Positions 24,834 through 33,740 are shown, counted from the stretch's first letter. The stretch is DNA of 64,000 bases from Streptomyces violascens (GCF_014649955.1 NZ_BMUA01000014.1:1-64000), one strand, 5' to 3'. The notes: a model not told the origin generated them from the letters alone. Translations and numbers: made by a program.

Positions 24834-27800
24834 ATGTTTCACGTGAAACCGATCGATCCGCGTCTGCTCCGGTACGCCCGCGCCACCCGCTTCTTCCTGG
24901 CGGCGGTGGTGGCCCTCGGCCTGGTCGGGGCGGGGCTGATCGTCGCCCAGGCGATGCTCATCGCCGACGTCGTCGTAGGGGCGTTCCAGCACGGCCAGGA
25001 CGCGGCCGGGCTGAGGACACCGCTGCTGTTCCTCGCGGCGGTCGCGGTCGGGCGGGCTCTGGTCTCCTGGCTCACCGAACTCGCCGCCAACAGGGCGAGC
25101 GCGGCGGTCAAGTCGGAGCTGCGGGGCCGGCTCCTGGAGCGGGCCGCCGGGCTCGGCCCCGAGTGGCTCAGCGGTCAGCGCACGGGGTCGCTCGTCGCGC
25201 TCGCCACCCGTGGGGTCGACGCCCTCGACGACTACTTCGCGCGTTACCTGCCACAACTCGGTCTCGCCATCGTGGTGCCGGTGGCGGTGCTCGCGCGGAT
25301 CGTCACGGAGGACTGGGTGTCGGCGGCGACCATCGTCGTCACCCTGCCCCTCATCCCGCTGTTCATGGTGCTCATCGGCTGGGCCACCCAGTCGCAGATG
25401 GACCGTCAGTGGCGGCTGCTGTCCCGGCTTTCGGGGCACTTCCTCGACGTGGTCGCCGGGCTGCCGACGCTGAAGGTGTTCGGCCGGGCCAAGGCACAGG
25501 CCGAGTCGATCAGGACGATCACCTCGGACTACCGCAGGGCGACGCTGAAGACCCTGCGGATCGCCTTCATCTCGTCCTTCGCCCTCGAACTGCTCGCGAC
25601 GATCTCGGTGGCGCTGGTCGCGGTCGGCATCGGCATGCGTCTGGTCCACGGCGACCTCGATCTCTACACGGGTCTGGTCATCCTGGTCCTGGCCCCCGAG
25701 GCCTATCTGCCGCTGCGCCAGGTCGGCGCGCAGTACCACGCGGCGGCGGAGGGACTCTCGGCCGCGGAGGAGATCTTCGAGGTCCTGGAGACCCCGCTGC
25801 CCGAGGACGGCAAGGACAAGGTGCCCGCGGGTCCGGTCCGCATCGAACTCGACGGCGTGACGGTGCGCCACCCCGGGCGCACGGAACCCTCCTTGGCGCC
25901 CACCTCCCTGGTGGTGGAGCCGGGCGAGACCGTGGCGCTGACCGGGCCGAGCGGCGTCGGGAAGTCCACGCTCCTCAACGCGGTGCTCGGCTTCGTGAAT
26001 CCGCGGGACGGCGGCCGGGTCCTGGTCTCCGGCGCCGATCTCGCCACGCTGTCCCTGGCCGACTGGCGCGAGCGGATCGCCTGGGTGCCGCAGCGGCCGC
26101 ACCTCTTCGCCGGGACGATCGCGGAGAACGTCCGCCTCGCCCGCCCGGACGCAGATGACGCGGACGTGCTCGACGCGCTGCGGGATGCGGGGGCGCACGA
26201 CTTCGTGGCCGCGCTGCCGAACGGCATGGCCACGGTTCTGGGCGAGGGCGGCGCGGGCCTCTCGGCCGGACAGCGCCAACGCCTCGCGCTGGCCCGTGCC
26301 TTCCTGGCCGACCGGCCGGTGCTGCTGCTCGACGAGCCGACGGCCGCGCTCGACGGCGAGACCGAGGCCGGCATCGTGGATGCGGTGCGTCGGCTGGCGG
26401 TGGGCCGCACGGTCCTGCTCGTCGTGCACCGCCCGGCGCTGCTCGCCGTCGCGGACCGGGTGGTGGAGCTGCGGCCCGCCGAAACGCCGTCCCCCGTCCC
26501 GGTCCGGCGAGAGACGGCTGCGGCCCCAACCGGCAAGGTGGCGGCGCCTGTCGATGGCTTGGAGGCGGCCACGCCAGGAACCCCGGCCGCTGCCCGGAAT
26601 CCGCTCGCCCGGGTCCGTTCCGCCGCCCGTGGGCTGCGCGGCCGCATCACGCTCGCGCTGCTGCTCGGCGCGCTGGCGCTCGGCTCGGCCGTGGGCCTCA
26701 TGGCCACCTCCGGCTGGCTCATTTCGCGAGCCTCGCAACAGCCGCCCGTGCTCTATCTGATGGTGGCCGTCACCGCGACCCGCGCCTTCGGCATCGGCCG
26801 CGCCGTGTTCCGCTACGCCGAGCGCCTCGTCTCGCACGACGCCGTGCTGCGGATGCTCGCCGAACTGCGGGTCGCCGTGTACCGGCAGCTGGAGCGGATC
26901 GCCCCCGCCGGACTGCGCGAGACCCGGCGCGGCGACCTGCTGTCCCGCCTCGTCGCCGATGTGGACGAACTCCAGGACTACTGGCTGCGCTGGGCTCTGC
27001 CGGCCGGAGTCGCCGTTGTCGTGTCCGTGCTGAGCGCCGGGTTCACCGCGTGGCTGCTTCCCGAAGCGGGTGCCGTGCTCGCCGCCGGACTCCTCGTCGC
27101 CGGGGTCGTGGTCCCGGTCGTCAGCGGGGCCCTGGCGGGGCGGGCCGAGCGCCGGCTCGCCCCGGCCCGCGGGGTGCTCGCCACCCGGGTGGCCGATCTG
27201 CTCACCGGAACCGGCGAACTGACCGTGGCGGGAGCCCTCGGCCGCCGCACCGGCGATGTGAAGGACGCCGACTCGGTACTGACCAGGATCTCCGCGCGAG
27301 GCGCCGCCGCCACCGCGCTCGGGGGCGGGCTCTCGGCGCTGACCTGCGGACTCACCGTGGCCGCCGCCGCGCTGGTCGGCGTGCAGGCGGTCGTCGCCGG
27401 GCGCCTCGACGGGGTCGAGCTCGCGGTGGTCGTGCTGGTTCCGCTCGCCGCCTTCGAGGCCGTGACCGGGCTGCCGCTCGCCGTGCAGTCCCGCCAGCGG
27501 GTCCGGCGCAGCGCCGAGCGCGTCTACGAGGTGCTCGACGCGCCCGCCCCCGTACAGGAGCCGGAGGCGCCCGCCGCCGCGCCACGCTCGCCGTTCCCGC
27601 TGGAGCTGCGCGGGATCGGCGCCCGGTACGCCGGGCAGGAGCGGGACGCGTTGCACGACTTCGGGCTGCGCCTCACCCAGGGCATGCGGGTCGCCGTCGT
27701 CGGCACCTCCGGATCCGGCAAGACCACCCTCGCGCAGGTGCTGCTCCGGTTCCTGGACGCCAAGGAGGGCGCGTACGAGATCGCCGGGAGCGATGCGATC

Positions 27801-28355
27801 CGGCACAGCGGCGACGACGTGCGCAGGCTCGTGGGCCTCTGCGCCCAGGACGCGCACCTCTTCGACAGCTCGGTGCGGGAGAACCTGCGGCTCGCCCGCA
27901 CCGACGCCACCGACGACGATCTGCGCGCCGCCCTGGAGCGGGCCCGGCTGCTGGACTGGGTCGACGGGCTGCCCGACGGCCTCGACACCCTCGTGGGTGA
28001 GCACGGCGCCCGGCTGTCCGGCGGACAGCGCCAACGGCTCGCCCTGGCCCGGGCCCTGCTCGCCGACTTCCCGGTCCTCGTCCTTGACGAACCGGCCGAG
28101 CACCTGGACCTGGCGACCGCCGACGCGCTCACCGCGGACCTGCTCGATGCCACCGAAGGCCGTACGACCGTGCTGATCACGCACCGGTTGCGGGGCCTCG
28201 AAGCCGTCGACGAAGTGGTCGTGCTCGACGAGGGACGGACCGTGCAGCGCGGCGCATACGAGGATCTGGCGCTGGTGGACGGCCCCCTGCGGCGCATGCT
28301 GGAGAGGGAGCGCGAGACCGAGGCCACGCAGTACCCGACTTTCCCCGCCAAATAG
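24834..28355 (+). CDS. cydCD: CydDC ABC exporter, fused single chain
   Basis: A 1173-residue fusion of CydD (about 1-560) and CydC (about 580-1173), which exports thiol reductants such as cysteine and glutathione (in this phylum possibly other thiols) and is needed for bd oxidase assembly. Each half has six helices and a nucleotide-binding domain. The first has Walker A GPSGVGKST near residue 371 and signature LSAGQRQR; the second has GTSGSGKTT near 956 and LSGGQRQR. A linker of about 45 residues joins them. The fusion is normal for actinomycetes. The start codon overlaps parS site 6, so the protein begins MFHVKP. Confidence 0.95.
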   Translation: MFHVKPIDPRLLRYARATRFFLAAVVALGLVGAGLIVAQAMLIADVVVGAFQHGQDAAGLRTPLLFLAAVAVGRALVSWLTELAANRASAAVKSELRGRLLERAAGLGPEWLSGQRTGSLVALATRGVDALDDYFARYLPQLGLAIVVPVAVLARIVTEDWVSAATIVVTLPLIPLFMVLIGWATQSQMDRQWRLLSRLSGHFLDVVAGLPTLKVFGRAKAQAESIRTITSDYRRATLKTLRIAFISSFALELLATISVALVAVGIGMRLVHGDLDLYTGLVILVLAPEAYLPLRQVGAQYHAAAEGLSAAEEIFEVLETPLPEDGKDKVPAGPVRIELDGVTVRHPGRTEPSLAPTSLVVEPGETVALTGPSGVGKSTLLNAVLGFVNPRDGGRVLVSGADLATLSLADWRERIAWVPQRPHLFAGTIAENVRLARPDADDADVLDALRDAGAHDFVAALPNGMATVLGEGGAGLSAGQRQRLALARAFLADRPVLLLDEPTAALDGETEAGIVDAVRRLAVGRTVLLVVHRPALLAVADRVVELRPAETPSPVPVRRETAAAPTGKVAAPVDGLEAATPGTPAAARNPLARVRSAARGLRGRITLALLLGALALGSAVGLMATSGWLISRASQQPPVLYLMVAVTATRAFGIGRAVFRYAERLVSHDAVLRMLAELRVAVYRQLERIAPAGLRETRRGDLLSRLVADVDELQDYWLRWALPAGVAVVVSVLSAGFTAWLLPEAGAVLAAGLLVAGVVVPVVSGALAGRAERRLAPARGVLATRVADLLTGTGELTVAGALGRRTGDVKDADSVLTRISARGAAATALGGGLSALTCGLTVAAAALVGVQAVVAGRLDGVELAVVVLVPLAAFEAVTGLPLAVQSRQRVRRSAERVYEVLDAPAPVQEPEAPAAAPRSPFPLELRGIGARYAGQERDALHDFGLRLTQGMRVAVVGTSGSGKTTLAQVLLRFLDAKEGAYEIAGSDAIRHSGDDVRRLVGLCAQDAHLFDSSVRENLRLARTDATDDDLRAALERARLLDWVDGLPDGLDTLVGEHGARLSGGQRQRLALARALLADFPVLVLDEPAEHLDLATADALTADLLDATEGRTTVLITHRLRGLEAVDEVVVLDEGRTVQRGAYEDLALVDGPLRRMLERERETEATQYPTFPAK
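24836..24849. other. parS site 6 (exact), overlapping the cydCD start codon
   Basis: GTTTCACGTGAAAC begins at the G of the cydCD ATG and encodes FHVK in codons 2-5. It is the partner of site 5. Confidence 0.9.
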
Positions 28356-28362
28356 GACTAAC

Positions 28363-28368
28363 TAGTCT
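28363..28368 (+). promoter_or_regulatory. Candidate -10 box for a leaderless kinase transcript
   Basis: TAGTCT ends 6 bases before the kinase ATG, inside a small dyad (GACTA-AC-TAGTC, 28356-28367). No ribosome site is present, which fits a leaderless mRNA, common in Streptomyces. The kinase could thus be expressed separately from the cyd operon. Confidence 0.4.
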
Positions 28369-28374
28369 CAAGGC

Positions 28375-30132
28375 ATGCCAGTGCCGCCAGTGCCGAAGAG
28401 ACCCACGGGTCACCAGGACGTCAAGGACCTGGACCACCAGGGCCAGGATCCGCTCGAAGCGGCGACCCGGGCCACGCGCAGCCTGCAGGGCCTGTCCACC
28501 GAGCTGACCGCGCGGGTGCCGCAGCTCCTGGAGGCGATGCGCTCGGTGGGGACGGGCCTTGAGCTGCACTCCACGCTGGACCGGATCTGCGAGACGGCGG
28601 CCGAGCTCGCCGGCGCCCGGTACGCGGCCATCGGCGTCGTCAACGAGGAGGGCCGAGGGCTCTCGGATTTCGTGACGTACGGCGTCAGCGACGAAGTGGC
28701 CCGCGCGATCGGGCGCCGGCCCGACGGCCACCGCGGGCTGCTCGGCTGGCTGATCCACCACCCCGAGCCGCTGCGGCTCGCCGAGATCTCGGCCGATCCG
28801 CGCTCGGCCGGACTCCCCCCGAACCATCCGCCGATGCGCACCTTCCTCGGCGTCCCCATCCGCGTCCAGGGCGAGATCTTCGGCAATCTCTACCTGACCG
28901 AGAAGCACAACGGGGGCGAGTTCAACGACTACGACCTGCACATGGTGCGGGTCCTCGCCACGGAGGCCGGGATCGCCATCGGCAACGCGCGGCTCTACGA
29001 GGCGGCGCGCCAGCGTGAGCGCTGGATCGACGGTTCGGTCGCCGTCACCACGGCCCTCCTCTCGGGCGGCGACGCGGACGACGCCCTGGAGGTCGTCGCC
29101 GAACAGGCCCGCCACCTCGCCATCTCCGACGCCGGCATAGTGCTGCTGCCCGCCGACGAGGGCGGCCTGGAGATCGTCGCGGTCTCCGCCGACAACCCGC
29201 GCGTCTCGCTCGGCGTGGTGATCCCGCCCGAGAGCCCGGTCGTCTCGACGCTGCTCGAAGGCGAGGCGGTCTTCGTGGACGACGCGGCCACCGACCCCCG
29301 GATGATCACCAAGCTGTCGGAGCTGTACGGGCCGAGCATGCTGCTTCCGTTGCAGAGCGGCGGCCGGGTCCTCGGCGCTCTCGCCACCCCCCGGGTGCGC
29401 GGCGGGCGCGCCTTTACCGAGGCGGAACGGACGCTGGCCAGCCAGTTCGCCTCGCAGGCCGCGCTCGCCCTGATGATGGCCGAGGCCCAGCGGGACCGGG
29501 AGCGGCTCGCGGTGTACGAGGACCGCGACCGGATCGCCCGCGACCTGCACGACCTGGTCATCCAGCGCCTCTTCGCCACCGGGATGATGCTGGAGGGTGC
29601 CCAGCGCAAGTCCGTCGTGCCTGAGGTGCAGGGCGGCATCGGCAAGGCGGTCGACGAACTCGACGTCACCATCCAGGAGATCCGCACCGCGATCTTCGCG
29701 CTCCAGCAGGGCCCGGCCGAGGCGCCCTCCGGGCTGCGCACGCGCGTCCTGCGGGAGATCAACATGGCCGCCGTGCCGCTCGGCTTCAAGCCGGCCCACC
29801 GCTTCCTCGGCGCCGTCGACACCCTGGTCGGCGAGCTGACCGGCAAGAACCTGATCGCGGCGCTGCGCGAGGCGCTCTCGAACGCCTTCCGGCACGCCGA
29901 GGCGTCCCGGATCGAGGTCGTCGTCGACGCCACGGCGCAACTGCCGGACGGCAGCGCGGGGGTGCGCCTGACCGTCGCGGACAACGGGGTCGGGATCCCC
30001 CCGGGCGGCCGCCGCAGCGGACTGCGCAACCTTCAGCGGCGTGCGGAGGCGCTGGGCGGATCGAGCTCGTACGGCCCGGGGCTCGGCGACGGCGGGGGCG
30101 GCACCACCGTCGTCTGGGAAGCGCCGCTCTGA
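28375..30132 (+). CDS. GAF-GAF sensor histidine kinase (DosS/DevS-like), orphan
   Basis: A 585-residue soluble kinase. An N-terminal GAF domain (about 55-205) contains the NHPPMRTFLGVPIRVQGEIF block shared with the haem-binding GAF of mycobacterial DosS/DosT. H151 in it could be the haem ligand (DosS uses H149). A second GAF domain (about 220-365) follows, then a HisKA_3 phospho-acceptor helix (RDLHDLVIQRLF, H392) and a HATPase domain (N box EALSNAFRHAE, G box VADNGVGIP). No response regulator is adjacent. Its position next to cydABCD suggests oxygen, NO or redox sensing. Confidence 0.88.
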   Translation: MPVPPVPKRPTGHQDVKDLDHQGQDPLEAATRATRSLQGLSTELTARVPQLLEAMRSVGTGLELHSTLDRICETAAELAGARYAAIGVVNEEGRGLSDFVTYGVSDEVARAIGRRPDGHRGLLGWLIHHPEPLRLAEISADPRSAGLPPNHPPMRTFLGVPIRVQGEIFGNLYLTEKHNGGEFNDYDLHMVRVLATEAGIAIGNARLYEAARQRERWIDGSVAVTTALLSGGDADDALEVVAEQARHLAISDAGIVLLPADEGGLEIVAVSADNPRVSLGVVIPPESPVVSTLLEGEAVFVDDAATDPRMITKLSELYGPSMLLPLQSGGRVLGALATPRVRGGRAFTEAERTLASQFASQAALALMMAEAQRDRERLAVYEDRDRIARDLHDLVIQRLFATGMMLEGAQRKSVVPEVQGGIGKAVDELDVTIQEIRTAIFALQQGPAEAPSGLRTRVLREINMAAVPLGFKPAHRFLGAVDTLVGELTGKNLIAALREALSNAFRHAEASRIEVVVDATAQLPDGSAGVRLTVADNGVGIPPGGRRSGLRNLQRRAEALGGSSSYGPGLGDGGGGTTVVWEAPL

Positions 30133-30181
30133 TCAGCCGGGGCCGGCCGGGCAGGGCCGGATCGTCGGGCAGCCGGTGGGT

Positions 30182-30195
30182 GTTTCACGTGAAAC
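30182..30195. other. parS site 7 (exact)
   Basis: GTTTCACGTGAAAC in an imperfectly extended palindrome (GGTGT on the left, CACACC on the right), between the converging kinase and HAD genes. Unlike the others it has no close partner. Confidence 0.9.
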
Positions 30196-30234
30196 CACAC
30201 CTTCCGTGCCGGTCCGGCTCGTACCCGGAGTCCC

Positions 30235-31104
30235 TCAGAGCGTCTTGAGGATCTGCTCGATCACGACCGCCACGCCGTCCTCGTTGTTGGCGACCGTACG
30301 TCCGGAGGCGGTGGCCAGGACGTCGGGGTGGGCGTTGCCCATGGCGTACGACGTGCCGGCCCAGCTCAGCATCTCCATGTCGTTCGGCATGTCCCCGAAA
30401 GCCACCACCTCGGCGGGCGAGATGCCGCGCTCGGCGCAGCACAGGGCCAGCGTGGAGGCCTTCGAGACGCCCGCGCCGCTGATCTCCAGGAGTGCGGTCG
30501 GGCTGGACCGGGTGATCTCGGCGCGCGCCCCGACCGCCGTGCGGGCCAGCGCGAGGAAGTCGTCCGGGGCCAGTTCGGGATGGAACGCGAGCACCTTGAG
30601 CACCGGCTGACCCGCCGCGTCGGAGTCCTCGGCCAGCAGCTTCTCGGCGGGTGCGATGCTCGCCGCCGGGTCCAGGTGCATCGGCGGATAGGCGAGTTCG
30701 TGGTGGAAGCCGCGGGTGCGCTCGACCGCGAAGGACGTGCCGGGCACGGCCGCCCTCAGCAGGGTGACGACGTCGAGGGCGGCCCCCCGCTCCAGCGGCC
30801 GCACCTTCACGAAGCGGTGGCCGTCGCTGTCGCCGTGCAGATCGACGACGGCCGCGCCGTTGCCGCAGATGGCCAGGCCGTGGCCGTGCACATGGGCGCT
30901 GACGACGTCCATCCAGCGGGCCGGGCGCCCGGTGACGAAGAAGACCTCGATGCCCGCCTCCTCGGTGGCGGCCAGGGCCGCGATCGTACGGTCCGACACG
31001 GACTTGTCGTCACGCAGCAGGGTGCCGTCCAGGTCGGTCGCGATGAGCCGCGGCGCGGTCGGTACGGGGCGGGTGGCCGGAGCGGGATCCGTAGCAGAGG
31101 TCAC
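30235..31104 (-). CDS. HAD family (Cof-type) hydrolase
   Basis: A 289-residue Cof-type HAD phosphatase. Motif I ATDLDGTLL (about residues 23-31) carries the catalytic aspartates, FVTGRPARW is motif II, and FGDMPNDMEML is motif IV; a C2 cap lies between. It would act on sugar phosphates or similar small molecules. The GTG at 31104 gives a compact N-terminus with a 20-residue Ala/Pro-rich leader; the exact start is uncertain. A second Cof-type HAD with similar motifs lies at 49.4 kb. Converges on the sensor kinase. Confidence 0.83.
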   Translation of the reverse strand: MTSATDPAPATRPVPTAPRLIATDLDGTLLRDDKSVSDRTIAALAATEEAGIEVFFVTGRPARWMDVVSAHVHGHGLAICGNGAAVVDLHGDSDGHRFVKVRPLERGAALDVVTLLRAAVPGTSFAVERTRGFHHELAYPPMHLDPAASIAPAEKLLAEDSDAAGQPVLKVLAFHPELAPDDFLALARTAVGARAEITRSSPTALLEISGAGVSKASTLALCCAERGISPAEVVAFGDMPNDMEMLSWAGTSYAMGNAHPDVLATASGRTVANNEDGVAVVIEQILKTL

Positions 31105-31166
31105 CGGCCCATTGTCCCGTATACAGGCGCACGGGCGTGCGAGTAGGCGCACATCTGAGAGGACGG

Positions 31167-32078
31167 TCAGCGGAGCTGGGCGAGTGCCTCGGTGGCGATC
31201 TTCTCGAAGACGGCCTGGTCGGTGGCGAAGTCCGAGTCGGGGATCGGGAAGTGGAGGACGATCTCGGTGATGCCGAGTTCCGCGTGCCTGCCCGCGAAGT
31301 CCACGAAGGCGTCGAGGGAGTCCAGGGGCTGGTTGCGGTCCGGCGTGAAGCCGGTGAGGAGGATCTTGTCCAGGTCGGCCACCTCACGGCCCAGCTCCGC
31401 GCAGGCCTTGCCGAGCTTTTCGATCTGGTCCCGGATCGCCGCGCGCGATTCGGCGGGCGTGCCGTTCTCGAAAATCCTGGGGTCACCCGTGGTCACCCAC
31501 GCCTGCCCGTGGCGGGCGGCCAGCTTCATGCCGCGCGGTCCGGTTGCGGCCACCGCGAACGGCAGCCTCGGCCGCTGCACACAGCCGGGGATGTTGCGGG
31601 CCTCGTTCGCGGAGTAGAACGTTCCCTCGTGCGAGACCGAGTCCTCGGTGAGCAGGAGGTCGAGCAGCGACACGAACTCCCCGAACCGGTCCGCCCGTTC
31701 GCGCGGCGTCCAGGGCTCCTCGTCGCCCCTGAGCAGCGTCGAGGCGTCGAAGCCGTTGCCGCCCGCGCCGATGCCCAGGGTGATCCGTCCGCCGGAGATG
31801 TCGTCGAGCGAGATGAGGTCCTTGGCCAGGGTCACCGGGTGCCGGAAGTTCGGGGAGGTGACGAGCGTGCCCAGACGCAGCTTCTCGGTGGCGGCGGCAG
31901 CCGCGGTCAGCGTGGGGACCGCGCCGAACCAGGGGCCGTCGCGGAAGGTGCGCCAGGAGAGGTGGTCGTATGTGTACGCCGTGTGGAAGCCCAGTGTCTC
32001 CGCGTGGCGCCACCGTTCGCGGCCCCCTTCGGACCAACGGCGTTCCGGCAGGATCACGGTGCTCAGGCGCAGACTCAT
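31167..32078 (-). CDS. LLM class flavin-dependent oxidoreductase
   Basis: A 303-residue luciferase-like monooxygenase family protein. A TIM-barrel start (MSLRLSTVILPERRW), the TLVTSPNFRHPVTLAKDLISLD block and GRITLGIGAGGNGFD are typical of the F420 or FMN-dependent LLM family. It would oxidise or reduce a small substrate using reduced flavin or F420; which one cannot be told. It is 62 bp upstream of the HAD gene on the same strand and may share its transcript. Confidence 0.85.
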   Translation of the reverse strand: MSLRLSTVILPERRWSEGGRERWRHAETLGFHTAYTYDHLSWRTFRDGPWFGAVPTLTAAAAATEKLRLGTLVTSPNFRHPVTLAKDLISLDDISGGRITLGIGAGGNGFDASTLLRGDEEPWTPRERADRFGEFVSLLDLLLTEDSVSHEGTFYSANEARNIPGCVQRPRLPFAVAATGPRGMKLAARHGQAWVTTGDPRIFENGTPAESRAAIRDQIEKLGKACAELGREVADLDKILLTGFTPDRNQPLDSLDAFVDFAGRHAELGITEIVLHFPIPDSDFATDQAVFEKIATEALAQLR

Positions 32079-32164
32079 GTCTCAGAGCTTACGGCGGGCG
32101 GGTGCGGCCGGCAGCCGTGGGCAGCTGAGGCCCGGCCCGGAGTGAGGGGTGGCCGGGACCGCGG

Positions 32165-32518
32165 TCAGGCGGGGATGTCCTCCAGGATTCCCGACTGGGC
32201 GAGCAGGTAGGCGAGCTGGGCCCGGCTGTGGCTGTTGAACAGCTCGGAGGGCTTCTTGATGTGGGTCGAGACCGTACGGGTGCTCATTCCGAGCCGCTTG
32301 GCTATCGCGGCGTCTGTGTGGCCCGCGACCATCAGGCCCAGCACCGCGTGGCGCGTCTCCTCGGTGAGCAGGGGCGGACGGGCCTGGTACTCGGTGATGC
32401 CCCGGCCCGCCCGCCCCGGTGAGAGCCTTGTTTCCGGAGCTGCGTCGAATCCCCGGTCCGCGTGCGCCGTCGGCCGCGGCGCAGGAAGGCCGGTACGTGC
32501 ATGTCCGTTTCTCTGCAC
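32165..32518 (-). CDS. Short LuxR-type helix-turn-helix protein
   Basis: A 117-residue protein that is essentially an N-terminal disordered stretch of about 50 residues followed by a single LuxR/NarL DNA-binding domain (HAVLGLMVAGHTDAAIAKRL, then MSTRTVSTHIKK). It lacks a receiver or ligand domain. The GTG at 32518 was chosen because AGGGGGAG lies 5 bases upstream; an ATG nine codons earlier has no ribosome site. It sits immediately downstream of the GlgA remnant on the same strand, so it may be a survivor of the same rearrangement or a genuine small regulator. Confidence 0.7.
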   Translation of the reverse strand: MQRNGHARTGLPAPRPTAHADRGFDAAPETRLSPGRAGRGITEYQARPPLLTEETRHAVLGLMVAGHTDAAIAKRLGMSTRTVSTHIKKPSELFNSHSRAQLAYLLAQSGILEDIPA

Positions 32519-32552
32519 ATTTGCTCCCCCTTCAAGTTTCAGCATTGCGTGA

Positions 32553-32867
32553 TCACCAGGTGTGGCTGTGCACCAGATCCGTTCCGGCCGTTCGGGCCGC
32601 CATCTCCACGTTGACGCCGAGCGTGCGCAGCGCCGCGTTGGCCCCCGCCGCGAGCCCCGGCTCCCGGTACGCCGTCACTCCTGACTCGTTCCGCGGCTCC
32701 CCGAAGCAGCGCACCCGCAGATCGACCAGGGCCCGCAGCGCCTTGGCGAGCTCCCCGGCGTGCACTCCCGCGCCGCCGTACACCTCGGGCGGGAACTCCT
32801 TGGTGAGGAGGTCGACACCCAGCCTGTTCCCCTCCGTCGCGGCGTTCTGAGAAGCGAGCGAACTCAT
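32553..32867 (-). pseudogene. Truncated glycogen synthase (GlgA-like) N-terminal fragment
   Basis: A 104-residue open frame whose sequence is the start of an actinobacterial glycogen synthase / GT4-GT5 glycosyltransferase. It has the ADP-glucose binding motif region VDLLTKEFPPEVYGGAGVH (the KxGGL-equivalent), then LRALVDLRVRCFGEP and ANAALRTLG. It stops dead after LVHSHTW, the point where full-length enzymes continue with YANLAG-type sequence for about 280 more residues. No remainder is found nearby in any frame. It is therefore a 3'-truncated remnant. It could still be transcribed together with the LuxR-type gene 34 bp downstream. Confidence 0.8.
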
Positions 32868-33149
32868 CCGTACTCCCTGATGTCGAGCGGTTGTCACGAC
32901 CGCAGTCCGGCACCTCACGGGCTCCGCCGGGCACCCCTGCAGGGGCGTTCCCGGCGCCTGTGGCGGGCCCGGACGGCACGGGGAGAGGGCTCCCACGGGC
33001 GACGCTAGGACAGGAGGGGGCGCGGTGGGGCGGGTGTACGGGTGTGGGCGGGGTGGATGCGCTGCCCGGGAGTGCCGTTGCCGCCGCTTGGCGCGCGGGC
33101 TCCCGCGGGAGCGGACCCGGCTGCTGTCGTCGGCGCCCGGCGGTACCGC

Positions 33150-33740
33150 TCAGCCCGGCAGCCGCAGATACTCCGGCGGTACGGAATCCGTGAGCCAGAC
33201 GCCGTTGGCGCTGACGTGGAAGACGTGGCCGGCCCGGTGCATGGCGCCGGCGTCCACGCTCAGGACCACCGGTCGGCCGCGGCGGGCGCCGACCCGGGTG
33301 GCGGTCTCGCGGTCGGGCGAGAGGTGCACGTGCTGCCGGTCCATGGGGCGCAGACCCTCGGCGCGGATCGCGTCCAGGTTGCGGGCCACGGTGCCGTGGT
33401 AGAGGTACGCGGGCGGTTCGGCGGGCGGCAGGCCGAGGTCCACGGCCACGGTGTGGCCCTGGCTGGCCCGGATCCGGCCGCCCTCCACGGCGAAACGCCG
33501 CTTGTCGTTGGTGGCGACGACGTGGTCGAGCTCGGCACGGGTGATGGGGAAGCGGTGCGCGGCGGCGGCCCGCAGCAGCACGTCGATCTCCACCCAGCCG
33601 TTCGGGTCGAGGACGAGACCGATCCGCTCGGGCTGATGGCGCAGGTGCTTCGAGAGGTATTTGGACACCTTGACGGTGCGTCTGTCGTCGGGGAGCGGCC
33701 GCTGGCTGTCGCGCGGCGGCTCCGGCGGGGTTTCCGTCAT
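33150..33740 (-). CDS. kptA: RNA 2'-phosphotransferase (Tpt1/KptA)
   Basis: A 196-residue KptA/Tpt1 homologue, which removes an RNA 2'-phosphate with NAD+ to give ADP-ribose cyclic phosphate. Family motifs are intact: VSKYLSKHLRHQPERIGL (catalytic His and Arg), ASQGHTVAVDL, LYHGTVARNLDAI and MDRQHVHLS. Bacteria lack the classical tRNA splicing that makes such phosphates, so the natural substrate is unclear. The ATG at 33740 starts the conserved region after a Pro-rich leader. Located 77 bp downstream of padR on the same strand. Confidence 0.88.
   Translation of the reverse strand: MTETPPEPPRDSQRPLPDDRRTVKVSKYLSKHLRHQPERIGLVLDPNGWVEIDVLLRAAAAHRFPITRAELDHVVATNDKRRFAVEGGRIRASQGHTVAVDLGLPPAEPPAYLYHGTVARNLDAIRAEGLRPMDRQHVHLSPDRETATRVGARRGRPVVLSVDAGAMHRAGHVFHVSANGVWLTDSVPPEYLRLPG

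Noticed and set aside
24768..28184. A 1138-codon open frame on the minus strand opposite cydCD
   Set aside because: It is the antisense shadow of the GC-rich cydCD gene; the translation is low-complexity (Gly, Arg, Glu, Gln, His) with no domain, while the plus strand has a complete CydDC.
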